Shown: piece after piece, positions 22,300 through 26,113 of the stretch
Layout: the number at the start of each line of letters is the position of its first letter
How positions within the stretch are numbered: position 1 is the first letter of the stretch
Origin: JBBAFS01 sp041655255
Lineage (GTDB): Bacteria; Spirochaetota; Spirochaetia; Sphaerochaetales; Sphaerochaetaceae
DNA: 26,113 bases
Assembly (NCBI GenBank): GCA_041655255.1
Contig: JBBAFS010000018.1
Coordinates: 1-26,113 of the forward strand
Direction: 5' to 3'
The notes under the pieces: generated by a model
The model's input: only the letters and a program-made list of their open reading frames with translations
Database searches by the model: none
What the model was told of the DNA's origin: nothing
Position numbers and translations under genes: made by a program

Positions 22300-22387
22300 G
22301 AGAAGAACCTTTTTAATATCATGCTTGATTATCACTGTGATAAAACAAAGAAGCAATATCCTTTTGGGTGAAGTCTCTTTTGTATGA
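22300..22387 (+). repeat. Direct repeat copy B (88 bp), radC leader
   Basis: Second copy of the 21071-21159 element, ending at the first codon of the truncated radC. The central dyad is a perfect TTATCAC-T-GTGATAA. Since copy B precedes a real gene start and copy A does not, copy B is likely the original and copy A the duplicate. Confidence 0.85.
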
Positions 22388-22899
22388 AAGAATATACCTA
22401 CACTCCAATGAGCATCCAAAGTATTAAAGAGATTCCTCTTAATCAAAGACCTAGAGAAAAGCTACAGAATTTAGGTCCAACCGCCTTAAGTGATATTGAA
22501 CTTGTGACTCTGCTATTGGGATCGGGAACAACCAAGGTTTCAGTCTCTCAATTAGCAGAAAAGGTCTTAGGTTTATTAGATAGCACCCCAAGTGATACAC
22601 TTTTATGTCCCAGGGAAATTCAAAAAATTGAGGGTATTGGATCAGCAAAGGCAACTTTGCTTTGTGCTGCTTTAGAATTGGGCCGAAGAAGACTTCCTTC
22701 AAAAAGAAAACAAATTATCTACCCTGCAGACATCTACCCTCTTATACGACACTATGGAGATCGCCCCCAAGAACACTTTTTATGTATCTCCCTTAATGGA
22801 GCACATGAAGTACTCTCAATTAATGTAGTCACCATTGGACTTGTAAATATATGTCCCATCCACCCACGTGATGTCTTGACCTCACATTTGATACAATAA
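22384..22899 (+). pseudogene. radC: Truncated RadC (JAMM/MPN catalytic part missing)
   Basis: 171 codons encode the N-terminal part of RadC (UPF0758): IKEIPLNQRPREKLQNLGPTALSDIELVTLLLGSGT, the helix-hairpin-helix IEGIGSAKATLLCAALELGRR, then the beginning of the MPN domain HFLCISLNGAHEVLSI and HPRDV. A full RadC has ~225 residues and continues with a Zn-binding HxHPSGxxxPSxxD block. Here the frame ends right after HPRDV with an unrelated LTSHLIQ and stop, and the missing block is not found in the next 240 bp in any frame. The gene is therefore a deletion remnant at the edge of the restriction-gene region. Its 5' leader is the duplicated repeat. Confidence 0.82.
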
Positions 22900-22956
22900 T
22901 AGTAGGGTAAAAAGGGTAAAAACCCCTCTAGAATACTGCATTTTGAGGTTTCCTCA

Positions 22957-23058
22957 ATGCTGGAAGCTCTGTGCTACGACATTTATAAGCTGAGTGTACT
23001 TGTAGAACCAGAGCTAGTGTGTAATTTGAAACCTTCGGATTGGGACACGTGGGAATAA
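22957..23058 (+). other. 33-codon open frame of uncertain status
   Basis: Open frame beginning MLEALCYDIYKLSVLVEPEL and ending at TAA 23056-23058; upstream it is open back to 22906. The residue composition looks protein-like (ending SDWDTWE) but no family is recognised and no good Shine-Dalgarno is present. It could be a remnant of a gene destroyed when radC was truncated, or chance. Confidence 0.2.
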
Positions 23059-23142
23059 TCTATTTGTGCAACTATCAATTAAATCTTGCCCCGAATGGTA
23101 ACCTTCTACGGTGAGTTCTTTTCAAGCTCAGACAGCCCTCGC

Positions 23143-24087
23143 CTACCTAGATTGTTTGTTTTCATCATCAATTCGTGATTGAAACTGAAATATTCGTATC
23201 AAATCCAAATTAGCAGTATTCTCTATCCAATCTTGCAGGTAGCGACTTGCGTCCTCAATTTTCACCGAAGGGATTTTGACTGCTTGCTTCCATATTGGAT
23301 ATCGTTTACTTCGATGATCTGTGTAAGGACTAAAAGCAGTGATTTGTAATTCACTACTCTCATTACATCCTTCAGCATATAGCAATTCTATATCAAAATA
23401 GAAATTTTCATGTTTTGACGGCAAGGTGATCACATGTTCTGAATAGTAAGTCTTTTCTGAAAACTCCAGAACCATCCGCTTTCTCTCAAGCATACTTTCT
23501 TCATATTCAGCCTCTTCCTTGAGAAAATTAGTATGCAGTTTGCCATGAAGCTCCCTAACCTTTGGATGTAGATTATCCGGCAACTCTTCTGGTTTTATTT
23601 CAGCTAATATCTCAGCAGACGTACCGTTCTCCAACGAGGCTAATAATTCCAGTACCCCTTCCTCTGACAATTGCGTGCTTTCAATGCCCCCTTCTAAAGT
23701 TTCATGCTCGATTTCATCGATGTAGCCAATAGCATAGGGATATTCAGCATCATTTGAATATTTATAAAGATACATCGTATTAGTGATTCGGCAAATTTGC
23801 TCGGGAGTCCAAACCCCCTTTCTATCTGAAGTAATCCAAATACTATATTTTACTTCAATTACGTTGCGAGGTGTATTATCAAAAATATCTTCATAGCAAT
23901 CTTCAAAAATAGCAAGAGCACTAGTATTTTCAATCCAACGGGCACTCAAAATCTTACAATCAAAAATCTGTTGATTTTTTTCTAGACAATCTTCCCAACT
24001 TTTTTTGATTCCAGCTATAATGAGCTTGTGCTGTTTAGCATCAACCGCTTCTTCAAGATATTTAATTGAGTTAAAATCGATTTCCAA
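23143..24087 (-). CDS. Unrecognised 314-residue protein downstream of type I restriction genes
   Basis: No family recognised. The protein is acidic, soluble and without signal or membrane segments. Residues ~1-135 look like a mixed alpha/beta domain (KYLEEAVDAKQHKLIIAGIKKSWEDCL; KILSARWIENTSALAIFED; VIEVKYSIWITSDRKGVW). A glutamate-rich helical linker follows (ESTQLSEEGVLELLASLENG to EEAEYEESMLERKRMVL), then a C-terminal region with strands ENFYFDIELLYAEGC and ELQITAFSPY. The start is TTG at 24087 with GAGG about seven bases upstream; the sequence GCATTTTGG around it is identical to that at the lsrF TTG start. It follows the YgjP-like peptidase after 116 bp and may belong to the restriction/defence locus. 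Confidence 0.65.
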   Translation of the reverse strand: MEIDFNSIKYLEEAVDAKQHKLIIAGIKKSWEDCLEKNQQIFDCKILSARWIENTSALAIFEDCYEDIFDNTPRNVIEVKYSIWITSDRKGVWTPEQICRITNTMYLYKYSNDAEYPYAIGYIDEIEHETLEGGIESTQLSEEGVLELLASLENGTSAEILAEIKPEELPDNLHPKVRELHGKLHTNFLKEEAEYEESMLERKRMVLEFSEKTYYSEHVITLPSKHENFYFDIELLYAEGCNESSELQITAFSPYTDHRSKRYPIWKQAVKIPSVKIEDASRYLQDWIENTANLDLIRIFQFQSRIDDENKQSR

Positions 24088-24203
24088 AATGCTACCTCGT
24101 GATTGTGACTTTGATTCATTGGCAATACTATCACTGAATAATAATTTGGACCAAACAAAATTTTGATAGTATTTTTTTGAGAATACCTAATACTTCTCTA
24201 ATC

Positions 24204-24938
24204 TCAATAATTCCAATCAGCATGACTCACAGGAAGACTATTCAACTCGTGTTTCAAAGCCCTCCAGTTTGGGAGAAACGAATCCATCAATTCAATGAAA
24301 TGTTCATTGTGAGTTCTTTCCAATAGGTGCACCATCTCATGAACCACGATATATTCGATGCACCGTAGCGGTTTCTTAGCCAGTTCCAGGTTAATCAGAA
24401 TCCTTCCTTTCTCATGATTGCATGTTCCCCAACGAGTTCTCATCTTCTTCACTTGCCAATCAGACACTTGGACCTTCAGAATTGGCTCCCACTTCTCAAT
24501 GAGACTCGAAACAATCAATTTCAACTCATTCCGATAAAATGCATCCATTATTTCCTGAGCCTTGAAAGGAGATGCACCTGGTCTGATATTCAACTCTAGG
24601 GTCTTCTTATTCTTCTGAACCACCTGTTGCTTCTCGTTACTTTCAACCACATCCAGAAGATATCGTAAGCCCAAGAAGTAATGACTTTCCCTTCTTAGGA
24701 AATCTCGTGGTGTCTGGCGTTCAACCTTTCTAAAATCTTCCTGCTGTTTTCGAATCCAGCTGATTTTCTTCACCAGAAACAACCTGATGGCATCTCTATC
24801 CATATCAAAAGGGACTGTAGCCCGTACAAACCCCTCAGGAGGATAAACTCTGAGATGGATGTTCTTGATATCTTTACGAAATATCTCAACCTCCACATCG
24901 AGTATAGAAATAGATTCAACTTGTAGTATGGCGTTCAT
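24204..24938 (-). CDS. YgjP-like (M48/DUF45, SprT-related) metallopeptidase domain protein
   Basis: A 244-residue protein of the YgjP/DUF45 family. The zinc motif HEMVH is at residues 200-204 (YIVVHEMVHLLERTHNEHF; the third ligand would be the later His/Glu). The family signature KKMRTRWGTCNHEKGRILINLELAKKP precedes it. No signal peptide; it should act in the cytoplasm. Genes of this family often accompany type I restriction systems, and here the ATG overlaps the hsdR stop by one base (TGATG), so the two are translationally coupled. Its role in such systems is not established. Confidence 0.88.
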   Translation of the reverse strand: MNAILQVESISILDVEVEIFRKDIKNIHLRVYPPEGFVRATVPFDMDRDAIRLFLVKKISWIRKQQEDFRKVERQTPRDFLRRESHYFLGLRYLLDVVESNEKQQVVQKNKKTLELNIRPGASPFKAQEIMDAFYRNELKLIVSSLIEKWEPILKVQVSDWQVKKMRTRWGTCNHEKGRILINLELAKKPLRCIEYIVVHEMVHLLERTHNEHFIELMDSFLPNWRALKHELNSLPVSHADWNY

Positions 24939-26113
24939 CAGTATTCCCGTTGATTCCTAGCAAGTTCGACAATATCTGCTTCTGAAAAATCATCGACTCC
25001 ATGCTTTTCTAGTATACTCCCCACAGCCTTCGTTACTGCCCGTAACTTGATGGGATGGTCTCTCCAACCATCTTTCCTGGAGCCCATGATGGCTTCATGG
25101 ACATCACTGACAAAGTCATATCCCTTGTTGAAATTGTCCCAGAGAGCCCTCTTGGCAGGTGAATCGATTCCAGAAGGATAGCTGGTAGAATTCTCAGGAT
25201 TCTTTATCTTGGGAGCGAGGGCAATCAGTTCCTTAAGATACTCTTCATATTCTTTGGTCTGCTTCTTTCGCTCAGATATCAAGGTATCGAGAAGTTCACT
25301 CATCTTCGCATAGTAGGCGGGGTTGGTGATTTCCTGTTCTACAATCTCTTTTCTATAGTTTCCCTCTATAACCTCAGCAACCGCCTCCTTGTGTTTCTTG
25401 ATGTTCTCAGGCAAATCCTTAACAGCATCGGAACCTTTCTCCACCAACATATCAACAAGACTGATATCCTCAAATGCTGCGAGCACGCGACTTTCCTTTG
25501 CTCCGATGTAGGAATCAAGGAGGAACCTCATCGCTGGTTCATATTTCTTGAGCTCGATATAATCACCACTGGCAAGTTCCACTGCCCTCTTCATGCTATG
25601 GTAGAATGCGACATCCGATTGGATTGAACGTGCCTCCTGTTCAGAGAATCCCGCCTCTTCCATCTCATCCGCAATATTCGCATACGCCCTCACCAAGGAA
25701 GTGACCAACTTATACAGTGCAACCCGTTGGGGTTCAGTATCCTGGAGTGTATCCTTAAATTCTGTATCACCCACAAAATAGTCGAGGAAATCAACCTCAC
25801 TCTTTGGCATATCCACAGCCTCACAAAGAGCTTTAACAGCTTCGAGCGAATCCTCCAGCTTCTTCTTTCCTTCAACAAGCTTGTTCTTCAAGAAGCCACT
25901 AACATCCTTGGGATCATAACCAGCGAGAGCTCCAGTGGTGTAATCATAGAACGCACTCTTAAGGCTGTCGAATAAATCCTTGTAATCAATGATATATCCA
26001 TATTCCTTGTCTTCTCCATCCAAACGGTTGACCCTACACACTGCTTGGAAGAGACCATGATTCTGCAGGGATTTGTCGATGTACATGTAGGTTGCAGGAG
26101 GAGCATCAAAACC
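24938..26113 (-). CDS. hsdR: Type I restriction enzyme HsdR, C-terminal part (cut by window edge)
   Basis: Open across the right edge; the last ~391 residues are visible. The N-terminal end reads GFDAPPATYMYIDKSLQNHGLFQAVCRVNRLDGEDKEYGYIIDY, which is the late helicase motif region (motif VI, QAxxRVNR) of the HsdR translocase domain. The rest is the helical C-terminal domain with a conserved-type DFLDYF segment, many charged helices and a terminal DDFSEADIVELARNQREY. HsdR supplies the ATP-driven translocase and nuclease of type I restriction-modification; the nuclease and Walker motifs and hsdM/hsdS would lie further right. Codon use looks richer in G/C than in the neighbouring 314-residue gene, by eye. 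Confidence 0.92.
   Translation of the reverse strand, partial: GFDAPPATYMYIDKSLQNHGLFQAVCRVNRLDGEDKEYGYIIDYKDLFDSLKSAFYDYTTGALAGYDPKDVSGFLKNKLVEGKKKLEDSLEAVKALCEAVDMPKSEVDFLDYFVGDTEFKDTLQDTEPQRVALYKLVTSLVRAYANIADEMEEAGFSEQEARSIQSDVAFYHSMKRAVELASGDYIELKKYEPAMRFLLDSYIGAKESRVLAAFEDISLVDMLVEKGSDAVKDLPENIKKHKEAVAEVIEGNYRKEIVEQEITNPAYYAKMSELLDTLISERKKQTKEYEEYLKELIALAPKIKNPENSTSYPSGIDSPAKRALWDNFNKGYDFVSDVHEAIMGSRKDGWRDHPIKLRAVTKAVGSILEKHGVDDFSEADIVELARNQREY

Noticed and set aside
20865..22383. CRISPR array or insertion sequence between the toxin-antitoxin flanks
   Set aside because: Only two repeat copies 1.2 kb apart, no regular spacers, no transposase and no terminal inverted repeats were seen.
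22904..22930. GGGTAAAAAGGGTAAAAACCCC as a terminator after the radC remnant
   Set aside because: At most a 4-bp stem and no T-run follows.

Overview
The window reads like part of a low-to-moderate GC chromosome from a diderm bacterium, most likely a spirochaete (Sphaerochaeta/Treponema-like). This is inferred, not proven. The clues are a sugar-binding protein whose signal peptide ends in an AFAKGAKE-type sequence, small secreted proteins with outer-membrane-like composition, a tRNA without encoded CCA, and the overall gene repertoire. No marker gene fixes the taxonomy.

Positions 1-10.5 kb hold mostly housekeeping or loosely linked genes: the tail of an MFS transporter; a glycosyltransferase/VOC pair; yjbQ; a DUF438/hemerythrin/PAS sensor; an MBL-fold hydrolase; a three-gene cell-envelope operon (phospholipase D-like lipoprotein plus two exported proteins); a tRNA-Val(GAC) with its own promoter and terminator; a MATE exporter; and an SDR oxidoreductase that converges on a serine-palmitoyltransferase-like alpha-oxoamine synthase.

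Positions 10.5-20.9 kb hold the most interesting part, a catabolic locus read leftward: dhaL - dhaK - lsrF-like aldolase/thiolase - sugar-binding protein - ABC ATPase - permease, followed by a SorC/LsrR-type regulator and a SnoaL-like protein. The first gene has a good promoter (TTGACA-17-TAACAT) buried in direct and inverted repeats that look like the regulator's operator. The same 0.2 kb faces a rightward pair: a DUF1576 membrane protein and a small protein coupled by ATGA. The layout suggests uptake of an unknown small keto-sugar or AI-2-like compound, phosphorylation by a DhaK/DhaL-type kinase in place of LsrK, and C-C cleavage by the LsrF homologue. The intercistronic gaps carry strong stem-loops, including a possible H-type pseudoknot just after the binding-protein gene.

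Positions 20.9-26.1 kb are accessory DNA: a RelB/DinJ-YoeB toxin-antitoxin pair, two copies of an 88-89 bp direct repeat flanking it, a radC gene truncated before its JAMM catalytic motif, and the end of a type I restriction locus (hsdR C-terminus, YgjP-like metallopeptidase, and an unrecognised 314-residue protein).
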